Of a DNA stretch of 64,000 bases, positions 44,369 through 53,242 are shown in pieces (position 1 is the first letter of the stretch; every line of letters starts with the position of its first letter). The translations under genes were made by a program, and so were the position numbers. This DNA is from G020348385 sp964538085 (GTDB lineage: Bacteria; Acidobacteriota; Aminicenantia; Aminicenantales; Aminicenantaceae): contig CAZIDF010000002.1 in the NCBI GenBank assembly GCA_964538085.1, forward strand, positions 62,001 through 126,000, read 5' to 3'. Under the pieces are notes generated by a model. That model did no database searches. It was given only the letters and a program-made list of their open reading frames with translations, and was not told the origin of the DNA.

Positions 44369-46765
44369 ATGAAAAACGACGAGACTACAAAAACTGTCCG
44401 TACCGTAACAAATCGCATGTATTTTTTGATGGGTGTCTTGCTGATTATTATTGGTATCCAAACAAGTGTGCATGCCGAGATCAATTATCAGTGGAAAGAT
44501 GTCTATATCGGGGCGTTAGAGGCAGACAACTGGACAGGATTAGTGTTAGCTCCTCATCCGGAAAGTGCTTTTGCATTCCGGATCCGCACCAAAAAGCAGG
44601 ATGATGTAGCGGAAGGGATCGACCATCTTTTTTTGATCTCAGAAGTCGGCCCGCATTCTCCCGACGGGCAATATGCCCGTATCAAGCTGGATATGGGGCT
44701 CCCCTTCGGAAAAGAGGAGAGCACACCTATCTTGAAAAAACCCTCTAAAAGGCAGACAACACTCGTGATAGAGTGGTCACGTCAAAGCGAAAAGACCGTC
44801 ATAGGGAGAATTTCTGTCCCCGAAGGGATCGAGATCCATCTGATTCATTATTTTCCCTGGAATTTTGAAGGACGTTACCAGTCTCTTTCTGACGGTCATA
44901 TTAGGGGAGAAAGCACATCTTCGGAAAAATATTATTATTTGTATTGGACGAATCGTGAGGGAGTCTTATCGGGGGATTCACAGGAAAAAGAACTCACACT
45001 CCGCTTCGCTCCTTCAAAAAAAAACAGCATTTATTTTGTGGCTTCTGTTGGACAAGACATGAGAATTCTGCGCAACCAAATTTATCGGTACAAGAATGAG
45101 GCCATTATCGACAGATTTTTGAAGGAAGAAGAGGGGCGTTATCAGAGGAAGAGGGTGAAGATCGAAGGCATGCATGAAGGCGTGGAAAAAGCCATAACGA
45201 ACAATCTTTTCTGGAACACTCTTTATCAACCTGGTCATCATCGATTGTACTCTCCTGCAGGTCGACGCTGGATTTTCCCATCGCAAGAAGGACACGACGA
45301 TTACACGATTATTGAATGGAACTCTTTTTTCAATGCTCTATTGCTTTCGGTCGAGAGCGTAAAGCATGCAAAGGATGTCCTAAAGTCCGTTCTTGAAACA
45401 CAATACCCGAATGGAAATATTCCCCATTGGAGAGGAAGGCATGCAGGGACGGGAGATAGGTCTCAACCTCCTATCGGTTCTTTTGTGGTGTGGAAGTGCT
45501 TCCAAAGGGATGGAGACATAGCATTTCTCCAATACGCCTATCCTTTTTTACTGAGATGGCACGCCTTCTGGAAAGCTAAAAAAGGGAATGGTCAGGACAG
45601 ACGAGATGGAAACAGAGATGGACTTTTGGAATGGGGTTCGGATACCAATCTGATAGGTTCTTGGGTTCCATCCTGGGAAGAAGATGCCAGCGGAGAAACG
45701 CGAGCCAGCTGGGAGTCCGGTCAGGCGGATCTGCCCAATTGGGATAGAGCTGTTTTCAATGAAGCGACAGGGACTTTGAATATGAATTGTGTCGATTTGA
45801 ATTCTTTGTATGCCCTGGATGCATGGTGCTTGGCCCAGATTGCCAAAGTGTTGCAGGACGAGCGGGAGTTCATCAAATATTCAAAAGAATATGAACAAAT
45901 GAAGGAATTGATCAATAATATTCTCTGGAACGAGGCAGATGGTTTTTATTTTGACCGATATTGGGATGGAAATTTTTCCAAGAAAAAGGCAGCTTCCAAT
46001 TTTTATCCGCTCATAGCCATGATTCCTGATCAAAAGAGAGCTTTGTTGATGAGAAAACGGTTGCTGAATGAAAGTGAATTTTGGGGTGATTACATCTTGC
46101 CGACCATTTCTCGGGATGATCCGGAATATGCAGACCAGGACCATTGGAGGGGCAAAGTCTGGCCTCCCACCAATTACTTGATCTACCAAGGGCTGAAAGC
46201 GTATGGCTTCGATGCCGTTGCTTCGGAGTATGCCACAAAAAGCGAAGAGCTGTTCATGAGGAGCTGGAAGAATTTTCAGATTTGCCCGGAGAATTTCGAT
46301 TCCCGGACAGGAGAAGCTGGCGGAGAAAGATACCAAGGTTGGAGCCCGCTGTTTGTTTTGATAGCGTTAGAAGAATACATAGATTTCACTGTATGGGATG
46401 GTTTCAGATTTGGGATGATACAACCCGGAAAAAGAGGGAAACTTTCCCGGCTTTATATACAAGGAAGACATTATGACATTGAAGTGGCGCCCAAAAAGGT
46501 CATACTGAAGGAAGAAGGAAAAATTATTCTGGAAGCGGATAAAGCCGCTGTTTTCCGGCGTTTTCTTTACTCGGAAAATGAGGTCGCTTTCGACGTTTCG
46601 ACCCTTAAAAAAAATGAAATTAGGGTCAATCTTTTGACCAAAGGAAGATTTCAGATCGAGATAGACAATCAACCGGCAGAAGTATTTGAAGGGAGATCGA
46701 AAAAATTTAAGATTCCTGAAGGAGAACACAGAGTTCTCATTTTGATGCTGGAGAAACAAGAATAA
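44369..46765 (+). CDS. GH63-like (alpha/alpha)6-barrel glycosidase, probably exported
   Basis: 798-residue protein with an N-terminal hydrophobic segment (about 17-36, ending VHAE) acting as signal peptide or anchor. The N-terminal beta-domain runs to about 270 and the (alpha/alpha)6 barrel covers about 275-700. Marker segments are PSQEGHDDYTIIEWNSFF, ESGQADLPNWDRAVF (candidate catalytic acid), NCVDLNSLYALDAWCLAQ, and DQDHWRGKVWPPTNYLIYQG with FDSRTGEAGGERYQGWSPLF near the second catalytic carboxylate. The pattern fits GH63 and related GH37 trehalase-type enzymes; substrate (alpha-glucosides, glucosylglycerate or similar) cannot be read. It is cotranscribed with the neighbours on both sides. 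Confidence 0.72.
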   Translation: MKNDETTKTVRTVTNRMYFLMGVLLIIIGIQTSVHAEINYQWKDVYIGALEADNWTGLVLAPHPESAFAFRIRTKKQDDVAEGIDHLFLISEVGPHSPDGQYARIKLDMGLPFGKEESTPILKKPSKRQTTLVIEWSRQSEKTVIGRISVPEGIEIHLIHYFPWNFEGRYQSLSDGHIRGESTSSEKYYYLYWTNREGVLSGDSQEKELTLRFAPSKKNSIYFVASVGQDMRILRNQIYRYKNEAIIDRFLKEEEGRYQRKRVKIEGMHEGVEKAITNNLFWNTLYQPGHHRLYSPAGRRWIFPSQEGHDDYTIIEWNSFFNALLLSVESVKHAKDVLKSVLETQYPNGNIPHWRGRHAGTGDRSQPPIGSFVVWKCFQRDGDIAFLQYAYPFLLRWHAFWKAKKGNGQDRRDGNRDGLLEWGSDTNLIGSWVPSWEEDASGETRASWESGQADLPNWDRAVFNEATGTLNMNCVDLNSLYALDAWCLAQIAKVLQDEREFIKYSKEYEQMKELINNILWNEADGFYFDRYWDGNFSKKKAASNFYPLIAMIPDQKRALLMRKRLLNESEFWGDYILPTISRDDPEYADQDHWRGKVWPPTNYLIYQGLKAYGFDAVASEYATKSEELFMRSWKNFQICPENFDSRTGEAGGERYQGWSPLFVLIALEEYIDFTVWDGFRFGMIQPGKRGKLSRLYIQGRHYDIEVAPKKVILKEEGKIILEADKAAVFRRFLYSENEVAFDVSTLKKNEIRVNLLTKGRFQIEIDNQPAEVFEGRSKKFKIPEGEHRVLILMLEKQE

Positions 46766-46767
46766 TA

Positions 46768-47556
46768 ATGAATATCCATGACAATATCCTCCAACTCATT
46801 TCGCTCAAAGGGAAAACGGCGATAGTCACGGGTGCTGCTTCCGGAATCGGATCAGGTATAACCAGGCGATTGGCCGAAGCAGGAGCCAATATAGCCCTGC
46901 TGGATGTCGATGAAAAAAAAGGTGCAAAAATCGCAAAGGACATAGAACTTCTCGGGATAAGGGCAAAATCCTATGTTTGTGATGTTAGCCTTAGCTCCGA
47001 TTGCCGGAGTGTAATCGATGGCTTGTCGAAAGATTTTGGGCATATTGACATTTTGGTGAATAATGCCGGTGTGATCAATAGAAAGGACATAGTCGAACTG
47101 AGTGAAGAGGAATGGGATCATGTCCTGGATGTCAACTTGAAATCCGTGTATCAGCTATCCCACCTGGTCATCCCTCGTATGATCCAGAACGGGAGGGGAA
47201 GCATAATCAACATAGGTTCAGGTTGGGGAATCAAAGGAGGATCCAATGCCGTTGCTTATTGTGCCTCGAAGGGAGGGGTCGTCAACCTGACCCGGGCTAT
47301 GGCTATCGACCATGGTAAACAAGGGATCAGAGTGAATTGCGTTTGCCCGGGGGATGTTCATACAGAGCTCCTTATAAAGGAAGCGAGCCTTGTGCATCAG
47401 GATTTCGATGCGTTCCTGTCTGAAGCGGCAAACAGGCCTATTCCTCGTGTGGGATCTCCAGAGGATGTGGCCAATGCTGTTCTATTCCTTGCCTGCGAAC
47501 TATCCAGCTGGGTAACAGGTTCGGTTTTTGTCGTGGATGGAGGAGGATTAGCCTAA
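46768..47556 (+). CDS. SDR family oxidoreductase
   Basis: Classical short-chain dehydrogenase of 262 residues. The cofactor loop is TGAASGIGSGI; Asp after the second strand (LLDVDEKK) favours NAD over NADP. NNAGVINRKD, a Ser in INIGSGWGIKG and the catalytic YCASKGGVVNLTRAM are present, with C-terminal SSWVTGSVFVVDGG. It resembles gluconate-5-dehydrogenase/KduD-type sugar-acid SDRs. It lies two bases after the GH63-like gene and may oxidise the sugar that enzyme releases, which is inferred only from position. Confidence 0.88.
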   Translation: MNIHDNILQLISLKGKTAIVTGAASGIGSGITRRLAEAGANIALLDVDEKKGAKIAKDIELLGIRAKSYVCDVSLSSDCRSVIDGLSKDFGHIDILVNNAGVINRKDIVELSEEEWDHVLDVNLKSVYQLSHLVIPRMIQNGRGSIINIGSGWGIKGGSNAVAYCASKGGVVNLTRAMAIDHGKQGIRVNCVCPGDVHTELLIKEASLVHQDFDAFLSEAANRPIPRVGSPEDVANAVLFLACELSSWVTGSVFVVDGGGLA

Positions 47557-47641
47557 TCCTCGTCATCGTTTCGGATGAATATCCTCTTGTTTAATTAAAC
47601 ATATTATTATATTTTTATGCCCGTTATGAATGGAGGTTTTT

Positions 47642-50600
47642 ATGAAAAAAAAGACATGGAGATTAACAGGGTGGATTTTCGTATTTGTTTTTGTGTTTTC
47701 CAGTTTTTTTGTTTTCTCACAGGACAAAAAAGATGATAAGAATCAAGGGAATACCTCTTTCGATAGACTATCCTTGAATGGCCTGCGATTCAGGTGCATC
47801 GGACCGGCTCTGACATCTGGACGGATTTCCGATTTTGCGGTGAATCCAGATAAGTCCAGCGAGTTTTACGTGGCTTCTTCTTCCGGAGGAGTCTGGAAAA
47901 CGGTTAACGCAGGTACGACATTCACTCCCGTGTTCGACGACCAAGGATCCTATTCTATCGGGTGTGTAACAATGGATCCCACCAATCACAACGTCATTTG
48001 GGTGGGGACCGGAGAGAACAACAACCAACGGAGCGTTGCATACGGAGATGGTGTGTACAAAAGTGTAGATGGCGGAAAATCCTGGAAACATGTGGGGCTT
48101 AAAACTTCTGAGCACATCGGGATGATTGCCATCGATCCACGAGATACCGAGGTGGTTTATGTGGCTGCCTATGGGCCTCTGTGGAGTTCAGGAGGAGAGA
48201 GAGGTCTTTATAAAACCAGCGATGGCGGCAAAACATGGGTGACTGTTTTAACGATCAGCGAGCACACCGGAGTGAGTGAAGTCCACTTGGACCCTAGCGA
48301 TCCCGATATCGTCTATGCAGTGGCTCACCAAAGAAGGCGGCATGTCTGGACCTTGGTCGGTGGAGGGCCTGAGTCTGCCATTTATAAATCAGTGGATGCT
48401 GGCAAAACCTGGGAAAAAATCAATCGAGGTCTTCCCGGCGGTGATCTCGGACGCATATCCATAGGCATCACTCCGGCCAATCCTGAATTCATGTATGCGA
48501 TCGTGGAGGCGCAGGGCAATCAGGGTGGTTTTTACAGAAGCACGAACAGGGGAGCCACTTGGGAAAAAAGAAATAGCTATACCGCGAGTGGAAATTACTA
48601 TCAGGAATTGGTTTGTGATCCCAAGGATCCCGAGCGGGTTTACTCCATGGACACATTTCTCCAAGTCACAGACGACGGTGGATTGAACTGGAGAAGCTTG
48701 GGCGATAGAAGCAAGCACTGGGACAGCCATGCCCTGTGGATCGATCCTTGTGATACAGAACATTATCTTAATGGGAATGACGGGGGTGTTTATGAGTCCT
48801 TCGACAGAGGGGCCACATGGAAGTTCATGACAAACCTACCCGTCACCCAATTCTATAAAGTGGCCATAGATTATGCTGAACCCTTTTACAATGTATACGG
48901 GGGAACCCAGGATAATTACAGTTTGGGTGGCCCTTCTCGGACGACAAGCGCTCATGGTATCGTCAGTGCGGATTGGTACACGACACAGGGAGGGGATGGA
49001 TTTGAATCCCAAGTCGATCCTGAAGACCATAACATCGTTTACGCTCAATCCCAGCACGGGAGCTTGATACGTTTTGATAAAAGAAGCGGGGAAACCACAG
49101 GTATAAAACCCAAAGAACGAAAGGGAGAAAAAGCGTACCGTTGGAACTGGGATTCTCCCTTGCTGATCAGTCCTCACTCCCATACCCGGCTATACTTTGC
49201 CGCCAACAAGGTTTTTCGCAGCGATGATAGGGGAGATACTTGGCAGGTGATCAGTGATGACCTTACACGCCAGATCGACCGAAACAAGTTAGAAGTCATG
49301 GGCCGTATCTGGCCGATGGATGCCGTGGCAAAAAATTCGTCCACGTCGCAATATGGCAGCATCGTTGCTCTGGATGAATCTCCGGTTCTTGAAAATATGT
49401 TGATCGCAGGAACAGACGATGGGTGGATCCAAATCACCGAAGACAGTGGAAAGACTTGGCGGAGAATCGAAAAATTTCCGGGTGTGCCGGATATGACCTA
49501 TGTGAACGAGGTCCTTGCCTCCCAGCATGACAGAAACACGCTCTATGCGGCCTTCAACAACCACAAGCGGGGGGACTTCAAACCCTATATATTGAAAAGC
49601 ACCGACACAGGAAAAACCTGGGTGTCCATCGCTGCGGATCTTCCCGAACGAGGATCTGTGTATGCCCTGGAAGAAGATCACGTGAACAAAAACCTGATAT
49701 TTTGCGGGACAGAATTCGGGGTGTTCGTATCCGTAAACGGAGGGAAAAACTGGAAGCAATTGAAAAGCGGACTCCCCACCATCGCTGTACGGGATATGGC
49801 CATACAGCGGAGAGAGAATGACCTTGTGTTGGCAACATTCGGCAGGGGATTTTACATTTTGGATGATTACACCTCCCTCCGATATCTCGATTCACAAACA
49901 TTGGACAAGGAAGGGCACATCTTCCCGGTCAAAGATGCCTGGATGTTCGTGGAGTGGAGTCCATTAGGAACCTTGGGAAGTCGTGAAAAAGGCTTTCAGG
50001 GAGAAATGTTCTATACAGCCAAAAATCCACCTTTCGGAGCCACCTTCACCTATTATCTGAAAGAAAGCATCCTGACCTTGAGGAGCAAGCGCGAGAAGGA
50101 TGAAAAAGAGGCCGTCAAAAATAAAAAGCCGGTGTATTATCCTTCCTGGGAGCAGATGCAGGCTGAGGAGGAAGAAGAAACACCCTATCTCTCGATTACG
50201 ATATTGGACGAGGAGGGTCATGTGGCTCGTCAACTCAGAGCCCCTGCCACTGCCGGGCTGCACAGAATCACATGGGATCTGAAATATCCCGCCGTCGATC
50301 CAACGAATTTGAGGGATGCCAGTCCGACAGACAGCGGTCCATCCAGCACATTCGCGATGCCAGGAAACTATCGAGTTTTCCTTTCGAAGAATGTAAATGG
50401 GGTGGAAACAAAGCTGACCGATCCTGTGATGTTCACCGCCAAGGTGATCGGAAACGCGACTTTGCCCGCAGAGGATCATGCTGCGCTTATGGCTTTCCAA
50501 AAACAGGTGAGGGAATTGAATCGAGCGGTCAATGCCGCTTCCAGTGTGATTCGAGATGTGGGGGATAAAATCCGTCATTACAGGGTTGCATTGAAGAGTG

Positions 50601-50950
50601 TGACAACGGATACGACCGGACTCCTTGCCGAAATCAAGGCGTTGGAGACGAAAGTTGATGAGATCCAACGCAAGATGTTCGGGGACAGAGCGCTAAGAAG
50701 ATTGGACATGGATGCAGAGCCTGGATTGTCCTCACGTATAAACGGGGTCATCTATGATCAGTGGCGTTCCTTTTCCGCGCCCACACAATCCCAGAAGGAT
50801 GCCTTCCAGATCGTTGCAGATGAATTTCCTCCGATATTGGAAGCGATAAAAAAGATCGTTGAAGATGATCTCCAGAGAATCGAAAAGAAACTGGAGGAGA
50901 TCGGGGCCCCTTACACGCCCGGTCGCTTGCCGGTGTGGAAACGCAAGTAA
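47642..50950 (+). CDS. Exported VPS10/sortilin-like BNR beta-propeller protein
   Basis: 1102-residue protein with a signal peptide (MKKKTWRLTG..., cleavage near VFSQD, about residue 31). Residues 40-750 are a large beta-propeller with repeated Asp-box/BNR units such as SVDGGKSWKHV, TSDGGKTWVTV, SVDAGKTWEKI, STDTGKTWVSI and VNGGKNWKQL. The C-terminal part has a FlgD-like beta domain (VARQLRAPATAGLHRITWDL) and a final alpha-helical coiled region. Such proteins are numerous in Acidobacteriota, Bacteroidota and Aminicenantes and are often labelled glycosyl hydrolase, but no catalytic residues can be assigned. Peptide or glycan binding outside the cell is likely. The start at 47642 follows GGAGGT. 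Confidence 0.85.
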   Translation: MKKKTWRLTGWIFVFVFVFSSFFVFSQDKKDDKNQGNTSFDRLSLNGLRFRCIGPALTSGRISDFAVNPDKSSEFYVASSSGGVWKTVNAGTTFTPVFDDQGSYSIGCVTMDPTNHNVIWVGTGENNNQRSVAYGDGVYKSVDGGKSWKHVGLKTSEHIGMIAIDPRDTEVVYVAAYGPLWSSGGERGLYKTSDGGKTWVTVLTISEHTGVSEVHLDPSDPDIVYAVAHQRRRHVWTLVGGGPESAIYKSVDAGKTWEKINRGLPGGDLGRISIGITPANPEFMYAIVEAQGNQGGFYRSTNRGATWEKRNSYTASGNYYQELVCDPKDPERVYSMDTFLQVTDDGGLNWRSLGDRSKHWDSHALWIDPCDTEHYLNGNDGGVYESFDRGATWKFMTNLPVTQFYKVAIDYAEPFYNVYGGTQDNYSLGGPSRTTSAHGIVSADWYTTQGGDGFESQVDPEDHNIVYAQSQHGSLIRFDKRSGETTGIKPKERKGEKAYRWNWDSPLLISPHSHTRLYFAANKVFRSDDRGDTWQVISDDLTRQIDRNKLEVMGRIWPMDAVAKNSSTSQYGSIVALDESPVLENMLIAGTDDGWIQITEDSGKTWRRIEKFPGVPDMTYVNEVLASQHDRNTLYAAFNNHKRGDFKPYILKSTDTGKTWVSIAADLPERGSVYALEEDHVNKNLIFCGTEFGVFVSVNGGKNWKQLKSGLPTIAVRDMAIQRRENDLVLATFGRGFYILDDYTSLRYLDSQTLDKEGHIFPVKDAWMFVEWSPLGTLGSREKGFQGEMFYTAKNPPFGATFTYYLKESILTLRSKREKDEKEAVKNKKPVYYPSWEQMQAEEEEETPYLSITILDEEGHVARQLRAPATAGLHRITWDLKYPAVDPTNLRDASPTDSGPSSTFAMPGNYRVFLSKNVNGVETKLTDPVMFTAKVIGNATLPAEDHAALMAFQKQVRELNRAVNAASSVIRDVGDKIRHYRVALKSVTTDTTGLLAEIKALETKVDEIQRKMFGDRALRRLDMDAEPGLSSRINGVIYDQWRSFSAPTQSQKDAFQIVADEFPPILEAIKKIVEDDLQRIEKKLEEIGAPYTPGRLPVWKRK

Positions 50951-51025
50951 AAAACGAAAAAGGCTTGACTTTCTCGAAGAGATAATAGAAAAGAAAAACA
51001 ACTCGATCGCATTAAAGGAGTCGAC

Positions 51026-52516
51026 ATGAACATTTATATCATCATCATTTTGTGTTACCTGGGTGTGCTGACGATCATGAATTTTTGGCGCTCACGAAAT
51101 GTCAAAGGCAAAGACGATATGATGGTCGCAGGCCGCCAGATATCTATGACCAAGATGGTGTTTACTCTCATATGCACTTGGATCGGCAGCGGCACGTTTA
51201 TTGCCGGAGCAGAATTTGCCGCTAAAGCGGGTTGGAGTTCTTTGTGGTTTCCGGTAGGAGCTTGGATAGGAATTGTCATCATTTATTTTCTCGCTGCCAA
51301 AATTAGAACATTCGGCCAGTACACGGTCGGAGATATCCTGGAAGTCCGGTATGGCCCAGTGGCCCGAGTTTTTGGCGCGATTGCCATCATCATCAGTTTT
51401 ACGGTCATTGTCAGCTATCAGTTCAAAGCTGGAGGATACATCCTGAATGCCATTTCGGATGGAGCCATCTCTGTGGAACAAGGCATGTTCATGGCCTTTG
51501 TTTTTGTGACCGTTTTCACGGCGATCGGAGGCATGATCGCCGTCGCCAACACAGACCTTCCCAACGGTATCATAATCCTCTCGTCGACGATCCTGGCCAC
51601 GCCATTGACCATCATTGCAGCTGGCGGATGGGATAAGATCAAAGCTATCCTCCCAGCGTCCCACTTCCAGGTATTCAGTCAGGAGTTCGGGGCCAATCCC
51701 TATCTGAAGATCCCGGCAATCGGGCTGTCAACCCTGCTGTTGCTGCTGGGCGTTCAAAGCATGTACCAAAAATTTTACAGTGCGCGCAGTCCTCAGGAAG
51801 CAAAAAAGGCGGCGGGCATCTGGGTAGTGGGGACCATCATCGTAGAAGGAGTGGCCATCGTCATAGCGGTTTTCGCCGCAGCGTATTTCTGGCCAGAGCT
51901 GCAGGCTGGGACCATGGAGCATGCGTCAGTTATCATCATGGCAGCCAAGAGGATGATATGGCTTCCCGTGGGTGTGCTGCTATTGGGAGCGGCCACTGCT
52001 GTCGTTATATCGACCGGAATGAATTATTTGTTATCCCCGACAACCACGATGATTCATGACATTTACTTGCGATTCCGGAAAAAGGACAAACCCGAGGGAG
52101 AAATGGTTTGGCCCCAGAGAATATTGATCATATTGGTGGGCTGTGTTGCCGTATTCTTGGCGTGGAAAATGACATCCGTTCTCGAACAGGCCTTTTTTGC
52201 CTACACACTGTACGGAGTGGTTATCACCCCTGCTCTTTTATCCGCTTTAATTTGGAAAAAAGTGACAAAGACAGCGGGTCTCGTGTCGATCATATCGGGA
52301 ACGATCGTGACCTTGGGATTGAAGATGGCAGGGTCATTCTGGCCCTCGATCATGAAACCCGTCGGCAATCCCAATGCCGATCCGTTTGGGATTCCGATCA
52401 TTTATTGGGGATTGGCAGCTTCTGTCTTGAGTTTGGTCATTCTTTCCTTTGTGACCAAACCTCCCTCCCAAGAGGTGATCGAAAGATTTTTTCCAGGAAA
52501 AAAACAAGAAGGTTAG
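51026..52516 (+). CDS. Sodium:solute symporter family (SSS) transporter
   Basis: 496-residue membrane protein with about thirteen helices. It begins MNIYIIIILCYLGVLTIMNF with the loop GKDDMMVAGRQISMTKMVFT, then GSGTFIAGAEFAAKAGWSS, FGQYTVGDILEVRYGPVARV, and LLGVQSMYQKFYSARSPQEA. These fit the PutP/PanF-type family; the substrate is unknown. AGGAG precedes the ATG. It follows the VPS10 gene by 75 bases and could import the products of exported hydrolases or peptidases, but this is only positional. Confidence 0.87.
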   Translation: MNIYIIIILCYLGVLTIMNFWRSRNVKGKDDMMVAGRQISMTKMVFTLICTWIGSGTFIAGAEFAAKAGWSSLWFPVGAWIGIVIIYFLAAKIRTFGQYTVGDILEVRYGPVARVFGAIAIIISFTVIVSYQFKAGGYILNAISDGAISVEQGMFMAFVFVTVFTAIGGMIAVANTDLPNGIIILSSTILATPLTIIAAGGWDKIKAILPASHFQVFSQEFGANPYLKIPAIGLSTLLLLLGVQSMYQKFYSARSPQEAKKAAGIWVVGTIIVEGVAIVIAVFAAAYFWPELQAGTMEHASVIIMAAKRMIWLPVGVLLLGAATAVVISTGMNYLLSPTTTMIHDIYLRFRKKDKPEGEMVWPQRILIILVGCVAVFLAWKMTSVLEQAFFAYTLYGVVITPALLSALIWKKVTKTAGLVSIISGTIVTLGLKMAGSFWPSIMKPVGNPNADPFGIPIIYWGLAASVLSLVILSFVTKPPSQEVIERFFPGKKQEG

Positions 52517-52571
52517 AGAAACAAGATTATTTAGCCGTCAGCGTCCGTATACCTTGAAGGAGATCGATTTT

Positions 52572-52595
52572 ATGTTCTCTGACAAGATTCGCTAG
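52572..52595 (+). CDS. Seven-codon upstream ORF before tspO
   Basis: ATG TTC TCT GAC AAG ATT CGC TAG (peptide MFSDKIR) follows AAGGAG by 9 bases. Its stop codon overlaps the AGGGAGG ribosome-binding site of tspO, whose ATG is at 52606. It may couple or regulate translation of tspO, but could be chance. Confidence 0.35.
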   Translation: MFSDKIR

Positions 52596-52605
52596 GGAGG
52601 TACCG

Positions 52606-53079
52606 ATGCGTTTCAATATTTTCCGTTTGATCGCCAGTCTGATTTTCTGTCAACTTGCCGGTTTTATTGGTTCGGTTTTTACGATGCCTGCTATTTCGGG
52701 TTGGTACGCATCCCTCGAAAAGCCAGCTATCAATCCACCGAACTGGATTTTTGCACCTGTCTGGACTTTTCTTTATTTCCTGATGGGTGTAACGTTGTAC
52801 ATTCTCTGGCAAAATTTACCTAAAATTGAAGCAAAGAAATCGCTAGTGTTTTTTGTTATTCAGCTGGTTTTGAATGTTCTCTGGTCTGTGATTTTTTTCG
52901 GACTCAAATTACCTATGGTGGCATTCTTAGAGATTGTCATTCTCTGGATATTCATCCTGTTGACCATGATTAAATCTTCCAGGGTATCCAAGGCGTCTAT
53001 TTATTTGCTTCTGCCTTATATCCTGTGGGTTAATTTTGCGGCGATACTTAATTTTTTCCTATGGCGCCTGAATATCTAA
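52606..53079 (+). CDS. tspO: TspO/MBR family tryptophan-rich sensory protein
   Basis: Five-helix membrane protein of 157 residues of the TspO/peripheral benzodiazepine receptor family, which binds porphyrins and related ligands. Conserved segments are ISGWYASLEKPAINPPNWIF near residue 31, PVWTFLYFLMGVTLYILW, VLNVLWSVIFFGLKLP, and PYILWVNFAAILNFFLWRLN. It is unusual in a presumed strict anaerobe, though known in some. The stop codon abuts directly the left end of a repeat element. Confidence 0.93.
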   Translation: MRFNIFRLIASLIFCQLAGFIGSVFTMPAISGWYASLEKPAINPPNWIFAPVWTFLYFLMGVTLYILWQNLPKIEAKKSLVFFVIQLVLNVLWSVIFFGLKLPMVAFLEIVILWIFILLTMIKSSRVSKASIYLLLPYILWVNFAAILNFFLWRLNI

Positions 53080-53233
53080 CCTGAATTTTTCACCTTTTAG
53101 GCGAGCCAATCTCACTGCATTGGCTTCATTGTAGCCCGTTCGCGGTAGTCCACTACAGCTTCATGGGCCACATCTTTTCCATTCCTTATGTGCTGGGGCG
53201 GGGAGGGTTGGCTTGACTCGTGAATAATCCAGG
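53080..53233. repeat. Convergent-junction repeat family A, copy D
   Basis: The ends are CCTGAATTTTTCA (53080-53092) and TGAATAATCCAGG (53221-53233), matching as inverted repeats at 11 of 13 positions. A truncated core (53109-53180) starts ATCTCACTGCATTGGC and includes the hairpin GTAGTCCACTAC. The far part of the core is replaced by a G-rich stretch and the tail box shared with 13748-13778. It begins one base after the tspO stop and ends nine bases before the end of the next gene. Confidence 0.78.
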
Positions 53234-53242
53234 CATTAGTCC

